Source: Ophiodon elongatus (taxonomy: Eukaryota; Chordata; Actinopteri; Perciformes; Hexagrammidae). Taken from it: a DNA stretch of 64,000 nucleotides. Below are positions 15,581 through 27,749 of this stretch, in pieces (the stretch's first letter is position 1; each line of letters begins with the position of its first letter). Position numbers and translations under genes: made by a program. Below the pieces are notes generated by a model that worked only from the letters and a program-made list of their open reading frames with translations, was not told where the DNA came from and ran no database searches. Location: NCBI GenBank assembly GCA_016806645.1, contig JACSYO010000981.1:675001-739000 (forward strand), written 5' to 3'.

Positions 15581-18500
15581 GACTATCTGCTGTTTGCTCT
15601 GAGATGCTTCTACTTCCACCCTGTTGTGAGCCGTCAGACTCTTCATATTGTTTTATGTTGGGAATATAAAGTTGCGCAACTTCTGTCAGATCCTGAGCGT
15701 GAATATAAAAACCAGGCTGTGTGAAGGTGTTCGATGTCCTGTGGAGCTTTAACTCTGTTATACGTCTCTCTCTCTCTCCGTGAGATGACAAGAGGAGGGT
15801 GAGGTGCTTTAGATTACTACTTGAGAAGGTGACCTCCAGGTCTTGAATAACGTCTTTAGTGTCCAAACAACGGGGCGATCGGTCTAATAACAGAACATTA
15901 ATCAGAAAAGGATTTGTCGTTGTCATTCGTCGAGCAAAACTCAGCAAAGATTTGCTGCTTTTCTCTATTTTATATATTTTGTACATTAAACATCTTTGGG
16001 GTTTGAACTGTTGACATTACCTTGCACGCTGACAATTTTTGTTTTATGGCTATTTCTTTTCTATTTTTTTATATCAGTTAATTGAAAAACAGCCCTAAAC
16101 TTATAATACTCACCTTTTCTCTCTGATCACATTTAGAATGATTCATTCACGTAGAATTTCCTTGTAACATACAAGACATGTGACAGTTACATACGTCTGC
16201 CTCCTTCTTTAAATAGTGCCACAGTCTTTTTTTATTTCTTAAGTCCTGACAAGTGGTCTTTTATGTCGCAACATGCATCGATGCACACTGACTGTGTTCA
16301 CGTGCACGCGGGCCGCCGCTCTCTGCTGTGAGTGTTTTGACTCGAGGTGAAGGTCTCCGGTTACCGAGCGCTATGAGGCAGGTTCCACAAACCAGCCTCT
16401 GTACCTGCCTCCTTCCCCGGATCCCCGTTTACTGGCACGTGAGTCACGGAGGAGGAGAAACCAACCGTGACGTTAGAAAATCGGTTTGAATTTGGGAGCA
16501 CTCGCACTTATTTTGGCCTGTTGAGGAGCGAAAAGCCTGCAAAGCCTGCAAATCCTCACGAGGACGTTTGTGAATGTGTGTGTTGTCACGCCTCGGCTGC
16601 AGAGAGGGTGCGGCCACGTAAAGTAGATTTTGTTTGGCCGCTCACTCTCTGGGAGGATGTTGTGAAGGGAGCTGACTTTCTTTTTTTTTTAAACTGCCCG
16701 CCCAGCTCCCCTGTAGGTTTGATCTGCAGGATACTGTGAGTGTGTCCTTTTCCCGCCCTGTTTCCTTGAAATATTTGCCGTGACGCTGAAGAGCCGGAGT
16801 CCGTTAACCTGAGTATTCCTGTTTTTGGGAGTGACCTCAATGTTTGGGTATTTGTTCCTGTTGCTGACCCGGTTACACAGAGCATCCCTTTTTTCCTCCC
16901 AGCAGAAAGACGTCTTGTCTCGGTCCCGCTGACTCAATGGAAAGCGCACGACAGTCGGCTCAACAGTTCTATTTGCAAAACTACAAATCATCGCCTCACT
17001 TTTACAGACTTGTTTATGTCGCCTTGGCTTAGGGTCCGAGTCCACACCTGTATTCGGAGCACGCGGCAACATGGCCGACGATTCAAAGAACGTGGAGTTG
17101 GCTGAGCTGGTGTAGCTGTGAAGCAGCTGTTCAAAGTGTTTAGCCTTGATGAGCGCAGACAACTGCGAAGTGTTAATATTTAAACACACACTGATAATTC
17201 CCCTGCCTATAGTTTTGAGATTTAGTGCATCAAAGGCTTTCTAAAAAGTTTTTGCAGAGCTGCACACGTGAACACACTCAGACAGATGAAGCTTTTTATG
17301 ATTCATATGTCTCTATTGGTGAGATAATGATTTGATCTGTGTGTGTCTGCACAGATTTAGGCTTCACCGTGATACATTTAAAGATTTAAATATTTAAATG
17401 GATTTACTATATTGTGATGCTAGGTCTGATTAGCATCACTGAGTGTAGTTCATCTTTGTTTCCACCTGTTTCTCCTGTTTCTAAGTGATCGTTTCTGGTT
17501 GTTTTGCTATGAAATCTGCCGGTGTGAGTTACATTAAGAACAGCTGTGAGTTAATTACAGATGAGATGAGTGTGTCAGTGAAAGCTGAGCCACACTTTGA
17601 TATAATAATACGCCTCGCACGCACACACACACACACGGCGCAAACATACGTTGACTCACTCGCGATGAGTTTAAAGATGCGCTTAAAGTCTCGGCTCATT
17701 CATAATTCCCTGACGTGTTTTTAAGGACTTAAACACAGGCCTCGCTGCCTCCTGACTGATACTTTACAGCCGCCTTCAAACCGCCGTGCTGATCAAGGCC
17801 GTCATGATTAGTGTTTGCCTTCCGCGAGCTCCGATTTGCTGATCCCCGTGAAGCTACTAAATATACCGTCTGGCCGTCTCGGTGCCTCAGCGGTCATGTA
17901 CAGCAGCTCCACACAGCCGGTGTTTATGCCCGACCTCGGTGCAATTTGGGTTTTTTTTTCTCGTGCTCCGATGTCACCTGGTGTGTTGAGGTAGAGGAGC
18001 CGCAAGACGTTGCACTCAGAGAAGAAAACTGTCTTTGTACCGTTTTCGTCTAAAGGTGCAGCTTTTAGGCTAAAAGGGACGTTGCATCTTTTAGCTACGT
18101 CCATTTACTCCGAAGGAGTAAAGCCCCCGTGAGGAAAAAATAGAATTTGGTACCTTTTCTATTTTTTCTGCTGCAGATTTCCAAGCTGTAAATAGCACAG
18201 GAATATTAAATTATTTACACAAGAAATGCTCAAAAAAGATGTTCCAGATTTTTTTTGGGCATCTTGAAACGATTTGTTATCGTGTGCATCCATTTTGCAA
18301 ATCTCCATTTGGGCTGTTGCGTAACGCTGCAACAATTTAGGGAGCCAATGACCAAAGAATTGATTACGAAATACATTAGTTTGAGGACACACTCCTCTGG
18401 TTTAATCAGATTGATGCTTATTTATGATGTCAAATTATAAAATTATATAATATTAGACATTTAAACCCCTTTTTAGATTCCCTTCTCCTTTTCTAAAGTG

Positions 18501-18689
18501 TCTTTAGACACAAAAGGCATAAACATTAACAAAACTACATTCATTCAGCCTCCATCACAGTCATTATTTAGTTAATTGAGTTTGTATTTTTATTTAAAGA
18601 TTTGTGAATGTATTTCATAACTGCAGGTTTAAAACATGTTGCCTCTTCACCCATTAACCTATTGTTAACAAGAGGACTCTTCATCACCA

Positions 18690-18907
18690 CACATGTTGTA
18701 CCATGCCTGTTCTATTTGTTGTATATATTGTGCATTTTTCTTATTTTCTTATTATTCTATTCTATTTTTTGTATATATTGTTCTTACCTGTATGTATAAA
18801 TGCTACTGTAGCAAATATTTTTTTTAATAAAGTATCTATCTATCTATCTATCTATCGCTACAGCAGCGGCATTTGTAAGAACAATAAATACAATATATAC
18901 AATATAT
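18690..18907. mobile_element. Two retroelement 3' tails meeting tail to tail
   Basis: 18,690-18,857 is a + oriented tail: T-rich sequence with TTGTATATATTGT motifs, then AATAAAGTATCTATC repeats. It is followed at 18,858-18,907 by a shorter piece in the opposite orientation (CATTTGTAAGAACAATA and ACAATATATAC). Both match the family at 39,183-39,540. The TATC tail is a known feature of teleost non-LTR elements; clade assignment needs a repeat library. Confidence 0.7.
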
Positions 18908-18910
18908 TGA

Positions 18911-19136
18911 GAGGCTTTGAGCATCCTTAAGCATCCTTGAGTATCCTTGAGCGTCCTTGAGCGTCCTTGAGCATCCTTGAGCAGCCTTGAGCGTCCTTGA
19001 GTACCCTTGAGCAGCCTTGAGCATCCTTGAGCATCCTTGAGCGGCCTTGAGCATCCTTGAGCATCCTTGAGTGGCCTTGAGAATCCTTGAGCATCCTTGA
19101 GTGGCCTTGAGCATCCTTGAGCATCCTTGAGCGGCC
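18911..19136. repeat. 10-bp minisatellite, about 22 units
   Basis: Units of GCATCCTTGA and variants (GCGTCCTTGA, GCGGCCTTGA, GTGGCCTTGA) follow with no indels. In the right half (about 19,021-19,136) two GCATCCTTGA units alternate with one GCGGCCTTGA or GTGGCCTTGA, giving a 30-bp higher-order unit. The open frames on the minus strand (LKDAQGCSR repeats) are by-products. Confidence 0.95.
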
Positions 19137-20876
19137 TCTCTCCGGCTGTATGCGGCTGAATATCCGAGTCAACCAATCCTTGTCCATAACTTCCTCTCGT
19201 GTTTTGGAATGTTTGTGTCCCACAGCTCCCAAAGCTGAAGTAGCTCTCTGTGGTTCTTCTTCGCCTCCAACGAAAGTCACTCTCACGTCACTGGATGCAC
19301 GAAGAACAAAGATTTTGCAGCTGCATCCGGCTGCGCCCCAGAGACACAGAGGACACCGACACACTATATCTCAACTCAGATAGATAAGGTTGAAAATGTT
19401 CCCTAAGTATGAAGTATTACTCGCGTAGCAGAGATTCCTCAGATTGAGATTGGTGGGGTGGAAAAGTTGCTAGTGTTGCTAGGAATTAGGCTAATGCATT
19501 TCATTTGGCCAAAATCCATCCTCCATCCCCCCCGACCTTCACGCCTCACTGACTCAGCATCTAAAAATGCTCCACCAGTATCTAAGAACGTTCCAGGTGG
19601 TTAAAAGTCGCATTAAGGACTCGTACTTCCTCTGATTTGTGCTCTAATGCGGCACCGCGGGGGGTCACAGGTCAAACTTGAAGGCAGCGGACGTAGATTC
19701 AGACTCGAAGGTCTGATGATGTAGTAAGTCTCTCAAACGTCTCCTCCAAGGAGATTAAAATCATGTGTTAATGAGCTTCATCTCTCTCGCTCGTACCTTT
19801 TTGTTGAGGTTGATTTTCATATCCAGAATGACGACTACATGCACGCCGTTGTCTGTCGAGCCTTTTTAACACACATTTGAATAGAATATATTAAGTTCCT
19901 GAAAAGTCAAGATGGTTAGGAATATATAATTCAAGAAGTTGTATTAATGAATTGGATGAAAGGACTCCTTCCTCTACTCCTTCCTCTACATCCACGTCTC
20001 TGTCCATCAGTTCCTCTTCGTGTAATCCAGTAAAAAGAGTGTGAGGGGGCGGGGGGGGGATTCCTGTAAACGCAGGAAACGGATTCTTTTCGTTATTTAG
20101 AGGCCGTATCGGAGTCTGTGGAGGCTGTGAAGTTCAGCCAAGTCGCATCAGTTTTGCTTATTGTGCTTCACATATTTCTCAGGCATTTTGTAAACACAAT
20201 ATTACTTCATTGAACTGAGGGGGAGGGTATCCGTTATACAAACTTACATGCTTAGCGTATAGTGGCAACTATATGAGACCCATTATTGGTTGATTGGGTT
20301 TTCTATTTCTAAACTCGTGAAAAAACACTGAATTTGAAATTAAAAGTCTCTTTTATTAATATAATGTGAATGTTTTTATTCTAGCCAAAACTTAGCTTAT
20401 CCACATCATTTTTATTTATTTATTTTTTAAATGTGGTTGCCATCTAATGGCGCAGGCGGGGGTCATGTTGGTGGCCTAGTTTAGGGGTCTGAGATGCAAA
20501 CCGTGTAATTAAACATCCTCACTCAAATCAAATCATTACCTCTCCCTCTCTGCCAGATAGTGTCACATTAAAAAAGGAAAAGGCCCCCAAAAAAAGTAAT
20601 ATCACAGTTTAATACTTTATCAGTGGGGGGGGGGGGTGTCAAACAGGAATGTATTATGTCACAAGCCATTTTTTTTCCCACTGTTGAATATTTAGCTCTC
20701 GTCCAGGCAGGAACCTGCTTGACACCCGGAATGTGTTGAGACTATTTCTGAGTCATAATGATACCGGACAGAGACACTCAAACTGTTCTCAGCTCCCACA
20801 CTGGGACATCCTATCCACAGCAATGTGAGTCGTCATTTATTTCAGTGGCTGAGCGAGAGGGATCCGGGGTCCTCAC

Positions 20877-20880
<4 letters not shown>

Positions 20881-20927
<47 letters not shown>

Positions 20928-21034
20928 ACACACACACTCACACACACATGCACCGCATACTTGAGACGGACGCACAAATAAACACGTAAATAAAAAAGCA
21001 CGCCCGCGACAAAGAAGTTTACTGGAAACAGCTC

Positions 21035-21079
<45 letters not shown>
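20881..21079. repeat. (CA)n and (GT)n pair
   Basis: A CA array (20,881-20,949, with CTCA interruptions) and a GT array (21,034-21,079) are separated by about 85 bp in inverted orientation. Confidence 0.95.
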
Positions 21080-21080
<1 letters not shown>

Positions 21081-21476
21081 GTGGGCAGATGTTCAGTAAC
21101 CGGTGCAGTGTGTTGCTCTCGCAGCTGACTCATGTTACCGGCAGTGTAAACACGCTGCAAGTGAGGTTTCACTCTTATTTTGGAAGCACTCCAAAGGCTT
21201 TCGGAAGCATTTGCATGTCCCGTCACTGTTGCCGGGGCGACCCAACCCAACGTCGCTGTTTGGTTTTCTTCTTAAGGTCACATTCGTTTGAATTTCTGCA
21301 GTTTTCCAAGCTGCCCTCAGACCGACCTCACCGACACTGAGAGGAAACCACTGAGACTCTCTGACGTTAGTCAGGAGGCGATGAAGCTCCTCAGGATGGA
21401 ACGCAGGCCATGAAACATGTATGAGCTGGGACCTGTTTGTGTGCTTCTACCCCCCCCACCATCCATTACCCCCGCT

Positions 21477-21556
21477 TCCTTACCCTCCTCCTCCTCCTCC
21501 TCCTCCCCCCCACCATCCTCGTCCATTACACTCTTCTCCTCCTCCTCCTCCTCCTT

Positions 21557-21587
<31 letters not shown>

Positions 21588-21601
21588 CCTCCTCCTCCTC
21601 C

Positions 21602-21633
<32 letters not shown>

Positions 21634-21642
21634 CTCCTCCTT

Positions 21643-21675
<33 letters not shown>

Positions 21676-21682
21676 CTCCTCC

Positions 21683-21714
<32 letters not shown>

Positions 21715-22152
21715 CTCCTCCTTCCTCCTCTTCCTCCTCTCATTTGGCAACCACCCCCATTCCTTCCATTACCCTCCTCCTCCTCCTCCTCCTCTTCCTC
21801 TTCCTCTTCCTCCTCCTTCTCCTCCTCCTCTTCCTCCTCCTCTTCTTCCTCCTTCTCCTCCTCCTCCTCCTCCTCCTCTTCCTCCTACTCCTCCTCCTCT
21901 TCCTCCTCCTCTTCCTCCTCCTCCTCCTCCTCCTCCTCCTCTTCCTCCTCCTCCTCTTCCTTCTCCTCCTCCTCCTCCTCCTCCTCCTCTTCCTCCTCCT
22001 CGTCCTCCTCATCCTCCTCCTTCTCCTCCTCCTCCTCCTCTTCCTCTTCCTCCTCCTTCTCCTCCTCTTCCTCCTCCTCTTCTTCCTCCTCCTCCTCCTC
22101 CTCCTCCTCCTCCTCCCTCCTCCCTCCTCCTCCTCCTTCTCTCCTCCTCCTC
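21477..22152. repeat. 680-bp CTC/TCC polypyrimidine tract
   Basis: Near-continuous pyrimidine on the + strand built of CTCCTC, TTCCTC and TTCTCC triplets, broken only by about 35 bp of ordinary sequence at 21,740-21,772 and a few single purines. The + strand reads as polyserine, polyleucine or polyproline in its three frames and the - strand as polyglutamate or polyarginine; none is a gene. Such a tract is a strong triplex (H-DNA) candidate and a barrier to assembly. Confidence 0.95.
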
Positions 22153-22740
22153 ATGACCATCCCTGTGCTTTGTCCCAGCGGGGGTGGCAGGCCTACTCTG
22201 ACTCAGTGTTTCTGGAGCTGTGGGGCTTTCTCTGGCTGAGTTCTGCATTTGTAGATAATAACGTAAAGAGATAAGACAGAGAGAGAGAGGGGGGGGGCGG
22301 TCTATGAGACCACACAGAAGCAGATGTATAACAAACAAACAATATATAGGGACACAAAACACAAGAAACTCTGCTTGCTGTACGATGCAGATCTTGCAAG
22401 CGCTACTTTTTTTTTTCTTCTTCTCAACGGTGCAGAGAAGGAGACGCACAACAGAAAGCAGAGTGTTGATCTGAGGGGACATAACTCACCCCACCCTGAC
22501 CCGCCCCCTCCTCTGTTTCCATCTCACTACATGCATGTGTGTCTGTCTTCATCACCACAGCCTGTGAGTTCAAGTTCAAAGTTTGAGGCTTTTAATCGAT
22601 CTTCTTATTTCACCTTCACCAGAAAGCATGAAATGTATTGTTTTAAAACAGAGAGATTTTTAAACTGAGATGCATTTCCTCGCTCGTGTGCCGACATCGA
22701 TGCCGTCTCCCTCAGTGAATGACACTGAACACATGCCTCG

Positions 22741-22764
22741 GGGGGGGGGGAGGGGGGGGGGGGC
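22741..22764. repeat. Poly-G tract
   Basis: Two runs of about ten or more G separated by one A; a G-quadruplex candidate and a likely indel-error site. Confidence 0.9.
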
Positions 22765-23076
22765 AAGGGCAGCAACATTCATGCTGCGCGTCGACATTCA
22801 CACACAACCCTTCCCGATGCCATATATCTCCCCGCGGAGCCTCAGCCGTGCATGTATATACATTAACCCCCGAGGTCCGCCACGGTGGCCTTTTGCTGCG
22901 TGCTAAATAAAGCGGCGCCTAAAAGTGGGCAGCGGGCCGCGGGTTCAGGTCAAAGGTCAAAGGGAATGTGAAACTAAACCGGGGAGGCTCGCTATAGCCT
23001 TGAGACCGACCATCACACGTTGTGTTTACTTGGATGTTGGCTGTCAGGCTGGCTATCTGTTTAATGATGAGCACAG

Positions 23077-23077
<1 letters not shown>

Positions 23078-23121
<44 letters not shown>
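23078..23121. repeat. (GT)n microsatellite
   Basis: About 21 GT units. Confidence 0.95.
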
Positions 23122-23123
<2 letters not shown>

Positions 23124-23394
23124 CCCCTCAGCAGGCCACGGGGTTGAGGACAAGGCTTGTGTGGATTACTGGGAAAGACGCCAGTGAGGTGATTGTGAAT
23201 GACTCCAGGTTTCCTCTTGTGTAGCACCACTGTTCATCACAGGGGATTCAAGTAAAGGCTTTTTGTTTGATTTCTGCAGGTCACATAAATGACAGTCGCA
23301 ATTTATATAGAGGAGACACGATAAAGTCATTATTCAGTTGCAGGAATATGAATACATATTAACATATCTTGCACTACTGTTTCGTTTTGTTAGT

Positions 23395-23556
23395 TAATTT
23401 AATTTAATATTATTATTCTATTCTATCTGTTGTATATATTGTGCATTTTTCTTATTTTCTTCTTCTTCTTTTTTTCTATTCTATTTTTTGTATATATTGT
23501 TTTTTTAAAATGTCCCCTTGTGGGATTAATAAAGTATCTATCTATCTATCTATCTA

Positions 23557-23596
<40 letters not shown>

Positions 23597-23626
23597 TCTA
23601 TCTATCTATCTATATATCTATCTACC

Positions 23627-23657
<31 letters not shown>

Positions 23658-23660
23658 CAA
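23395..23660 (+). mobile_element. Retroelement 3' tail with TATC and TA arrays
   Basis: The same family as the tails at 18,690 and 39,183: T-rich sequence with TTGTATATATTGT motifs, then GTCCCCTTGTGGGATTAATA and AAAGTATCTATC. The tail has expanded into TATC, TA and TATCTACC arrays to about 23,660. Confidence 0.75.
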
Positions 23661-24271
23661 TCAATTACCTGTCATTTATCATTCGTTGGTTCCAGATTCT
23701 CTAATCTGAGAATTCTCTGCTTTTCTCTGTATTGTCACATTGTAGATTAAATATCTCAATAAAATTAAACAAGCAATTTTAAGACTTCTCTTTTAGCTTC
23801 CAGAAATCTTAATGGCCATTTTCACCTATTTTCTTTACATAATCAATAGTATACTAATCAATTCATTGGAGCTTTAGTAGGAATTCAGCATAAATATTCT
23901 TACTTCAAGATGCAATTTCATTAAAAATCAAGCTACTTACTGTAGGTAAAAAAAATAATGATTCTTCATTTGTTTTCTGAACTGAGGACGAACTGTTGTC
24001 CGGCTGTTACTCTTTTCACATTGTGCGAGTGGTTCAACGTGTGAATATGTGTTTATGTTTATGTTAAAATTATTCTTTTGAAAATCCCAAATATCAGTGC
24101 ACGGCAGGTATTCCTGGAATCGCTGGTGTGACGTTTAGATTTGATGTTAAATGCCAACTTGTCCAAGTAGTGCAGGTCTACGTGTCTACAGTAGTAACCC
24201 CCGACCACGGCCTGACTCCCTCGTCACGAAGCTGTTCTTCAGCCTCTGATTTCTCTTCCTTGTGTCTTCAG

Positions 24272-27200
24272 AACCTCGACTCTCTGGAAAGCTCGATCCA
24301 GAACCTGCTGTCGGTGCTGTACCCTCCCTTCGAGGCCACCGCCCCCACTCTCCTCAGCCAGCTCTTCCAGATCATTGACAGTCGTTATCGGGGAGATGCC
24401 CTGCGGTGCCTGCTGGACTTTCTGGTTCCGGCCAAGCACATCTTAGACACCGTGCAGCAGGCTGCATGTGTAAGTCACCGTCTTGTTGACTACAGTGTCT
24501 GAAGATACATACATTCATACAGGCAATATCTTCTTCCTGGACTTAATTTATAATAAAAATAGACAAAAATGTTGTTATACCTCTAAAACTGAACCCCTAT
24601 AATGTCCTTCTCTCCTCCTAGGCTCAGTACTCGGATGTACTTTTCCTGTGTGAGGGCTGGCCTCTGTGTTTGCGCGATCGAGTTGTCGTCCACCTCGCAC
24701 CCATCGACCCCTCGCTGCTTCAGCCCGGCGACTTTTACCTCCAGGTGGCACCGTTCTGTAACCAATCAGCTCGCATCTTGGTCTGCAGCCTCCTGGAAGA
24801 GGAGGGGCTTCTGGTGGAAGTTGTCGAGGAGACTCCGATTGCTGAAACGTCCTATCCTTGTATATTCAGCCGCGACTGGTTGGAGGAGATCAACCAGGGC
24901 CGCCATGGAACGCCTCTCGGCCGATGCCTGCTCACCACTGAGCAGGGCGTGGTGAGGTTGCCATGGGAACGGGTGGCCGTGCCTGATTTTGTGGACGTGC
25001 CACCGTGCGCTGGGAGTAGCATGGCCTCTGCTCCTCCTTCGTGTCCTCCTTTACCACCTCCGCTTCCTCGTCCTCCACCTCTTCCTCATTTTGCCGAGAA
25101 TTCTTCATCCAATCGTTCACTTCCTCTTTCTCCTTCAAAGACGTCGTCACCGAAACAGTATCCCGTTACCTTTCAAAATTCTACTTCAGCATCTTCCTCA
25201 CATCCCTCCGCCTTCTCCGTGGAGACCCGTATACGTCCAGCGAGGCACGGCATTGCCGTGTCGCTCCGCCTGGTGGACGCTAGCGCTGCTTCTTCATCTA
25301 GACTAGTCAAAGTGAAAGAGACTGAAAGTGAGCCTAAGCCTATCGGCTGGGTGTCTCCTAATACGTGGGGCAGGAGCTTCACTGGGACGGGCCCAAATAC
25401 AGCCACAAACACGAGCACTGTTTCAGGTACACACACTCCTGCAAGTGGAGATAAGGGTGTGATTGTTTCTGAAAATATAGGGCCAGATAAACATAAAGAT
25501 ACAAACATTACAGATATAAGCAGGGGAGAGCCAGCAGGCGGCACTTTTGCCCAAGGAGAATATATTGATATTCTTCAGGCAACTATGCTTTTTAGTAGAG
25601 CTCAGTCAGCAACTGAAGAACAGCAGAAATTAGAAGTGCAAATGCAATCGCGTGCACAAATCGAACCACAAATGCAAAGAAATCCACACAGACGAGCACA
25701 GATGCAACCATGCCTAACCATGCCTAACGCACAGACACCACCTCAAGCACAGTCACAAGCACATGGGCAGTTACCAACAAAACCACAAGCACAAAGTCAT
25801 TCTAGATCGGAGGCTGCTGTATCATTAGAGCCCAACACGTCTTCCCAAACCGCTCTCCACCATTCCCAACCCCAACCCCCTCACCCTGACTCCCTTGAGC
25901 CTTTTCAGTGTGTCCGCACCGTCCGGTTCTCGGAGAAACCCTGCACCCCGTGCATGAGGAGAAGACAAGGCGGAAATGCGTCCAAAGCGCAGGAGCTGAG
26001 GTGTCGCTACAGGGACTCCTACCAGGCTGCTATACAGAACCCTGTCCCCTTTGGACAGGAGAAGGAGAGGGGGACTGTGTTAGCTGTGGTGGAGGAGGAT
26101 GCTGATTTCTCACAGGGGGGTGAAAGACTACCAGAGACCGAAACAGGGGATCCATGGTGCAACGTCCAAGGAACGTGGTTTAATCCTGTGATGATGCAAC
26201 AACAGTCTCCTTCCTCCGTCACTGGAGCCGTCTGTAAGGAGTCAGGAGAGAAGAGCACTGTTCCATATTGGAAAACAGGAGATACAAACACTGCCCCCTG
26301 TATGGATTACAGAGGAACAAATGTTTTAAAAGCTGGTGGGCGACCAGAACGAACGACTGAAAGGACCGCTCTGCGATTCAGGGAACCGAGGGATGCAACC
26401 TCCGGCAAAACTTACGGCAACGTGAACGGGACGAGCTTGAAGGATGCTAACCAGTCGGATGCGATCTCTGCCAAACACCACAGATTACCGTTTACTTCGA
26501 CTGAAATCTCAGCAATGAACATGAGCCTCAAGCCGCGTGAAAGGCTGCAAAGCGGAACCAATTCCACGGGAGCAGGTCCGAACTTTCCTACGTCTCCTTC
26601 GGCGCCACAGAACAGACACGAGTCCGTCTCAGATGGAAGATGCTCCTCCCTCTCCACGGCCGTGGTGGAAACCTCGGAGAAGTGTGCGCTGGTCATTGTC
26701 GAAGGTCAAAAGGTTAGAAGGAGAGAAAACACTGGCTCCTGTGCAGAGATTCCCCAGCTGCACGTGGTGAAATGTAAAAACAGCACAGCCTTTGGACTGG
26801 TTTCACCCAAGATCAACAGGAGGAAGATGCTCATTCCAGGTACAAAGTAATGTCCTTCTATCATGTTCTGATCTAATTTGATCTTTAGCATGTCGGATTT
26901 AATAGATTAAATTAATTATTGTTTACAAACAGATGAAAATCAGTCATCAGATCAAAATATGTCCACTTTCTACAGACGCTGCTCACCCTGACAGTAAGTT
27001 CATCACCAGTAGAAGTGGCCATCAGACGGAGAACCCTTCACAGACGGATCCACCTCCGGCAACAGAGACGCAGAAGATCTCCCAGCCTGCCTCTACCCGT
27101 CCCAGACCTGACCACCTCCCCCTGGGCTCCCCGGACCCCAGAGCCCACCCCCTCTACTTAGGAGTGGCCTCTATCACAGGTACGTGAGGCAGATGACATC

Positions 27201-27717
27201 AAACAACCAGGATGATCATGATAATCGATATATACGTTGTTTGGCAAATTATCAAAAAGCAGAGGGACAAAGTTCTTCACAGTGCATAAAAAGAAAACAC
27301 ATGAAATATATCTGTATTAAATAAGTAAATAATAAGTAAAAGCTAAGAGTACATCGGTCTGTGAGACGACTATTTAATTGTCTTTTCTCATGTCTTGAAC
27401 AGTCAAACTCACCCAGGTACCCACAGAAGCTCTGACCCTCTCTCTCTCCTCATCTTTTCTCTTTGCTCTTTGTGATTTAACCTCGTGCGCTAGTATCTGT
27501 TAGCATGCCTGCATTGTCTTTGTTCGTCAGGCCTTTGCTATCACTGCACATTTCATGAGCATTTTGCTAAAATATAAAATCTATCCAGGTCTAAACATAC
27601 AGAATAATTATTTTATTGTAAATTCAAATATTATGACTAAATCCTGTACTTCCATGGGGGGGGGGGGGCAAGGAGGCGCTGCAGCAACCTTTACATACTG
27701 TACAATGTTACCTTTTA

Positions 27718-27749
<32 letters not shown>

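Noticed and set aside
18844..19364. Open frames with LKDAQGCSR repeats on the minus strand, resembling a repeat protein
   Set aside because: The 10-bp minisatellite reads open in all frames; no similar protein family is recognised.
21417..22274. Long open frames of 240-285 codons (polyserine, polyleucine, polyproline) and polyglutamate/polyarginine frames on the other strand
   Set aside because: They are translations of a CTC/TCC simple-sequence tract in several frames at once.
24128..24271. Upstream ATG at 24,128 as the start of the RhoGEF protein
   Set aside because: The frame crosses a clear polypyrimidine tract and CAG acceptor at 24,271, and the 48 extra residues show no conserved character.
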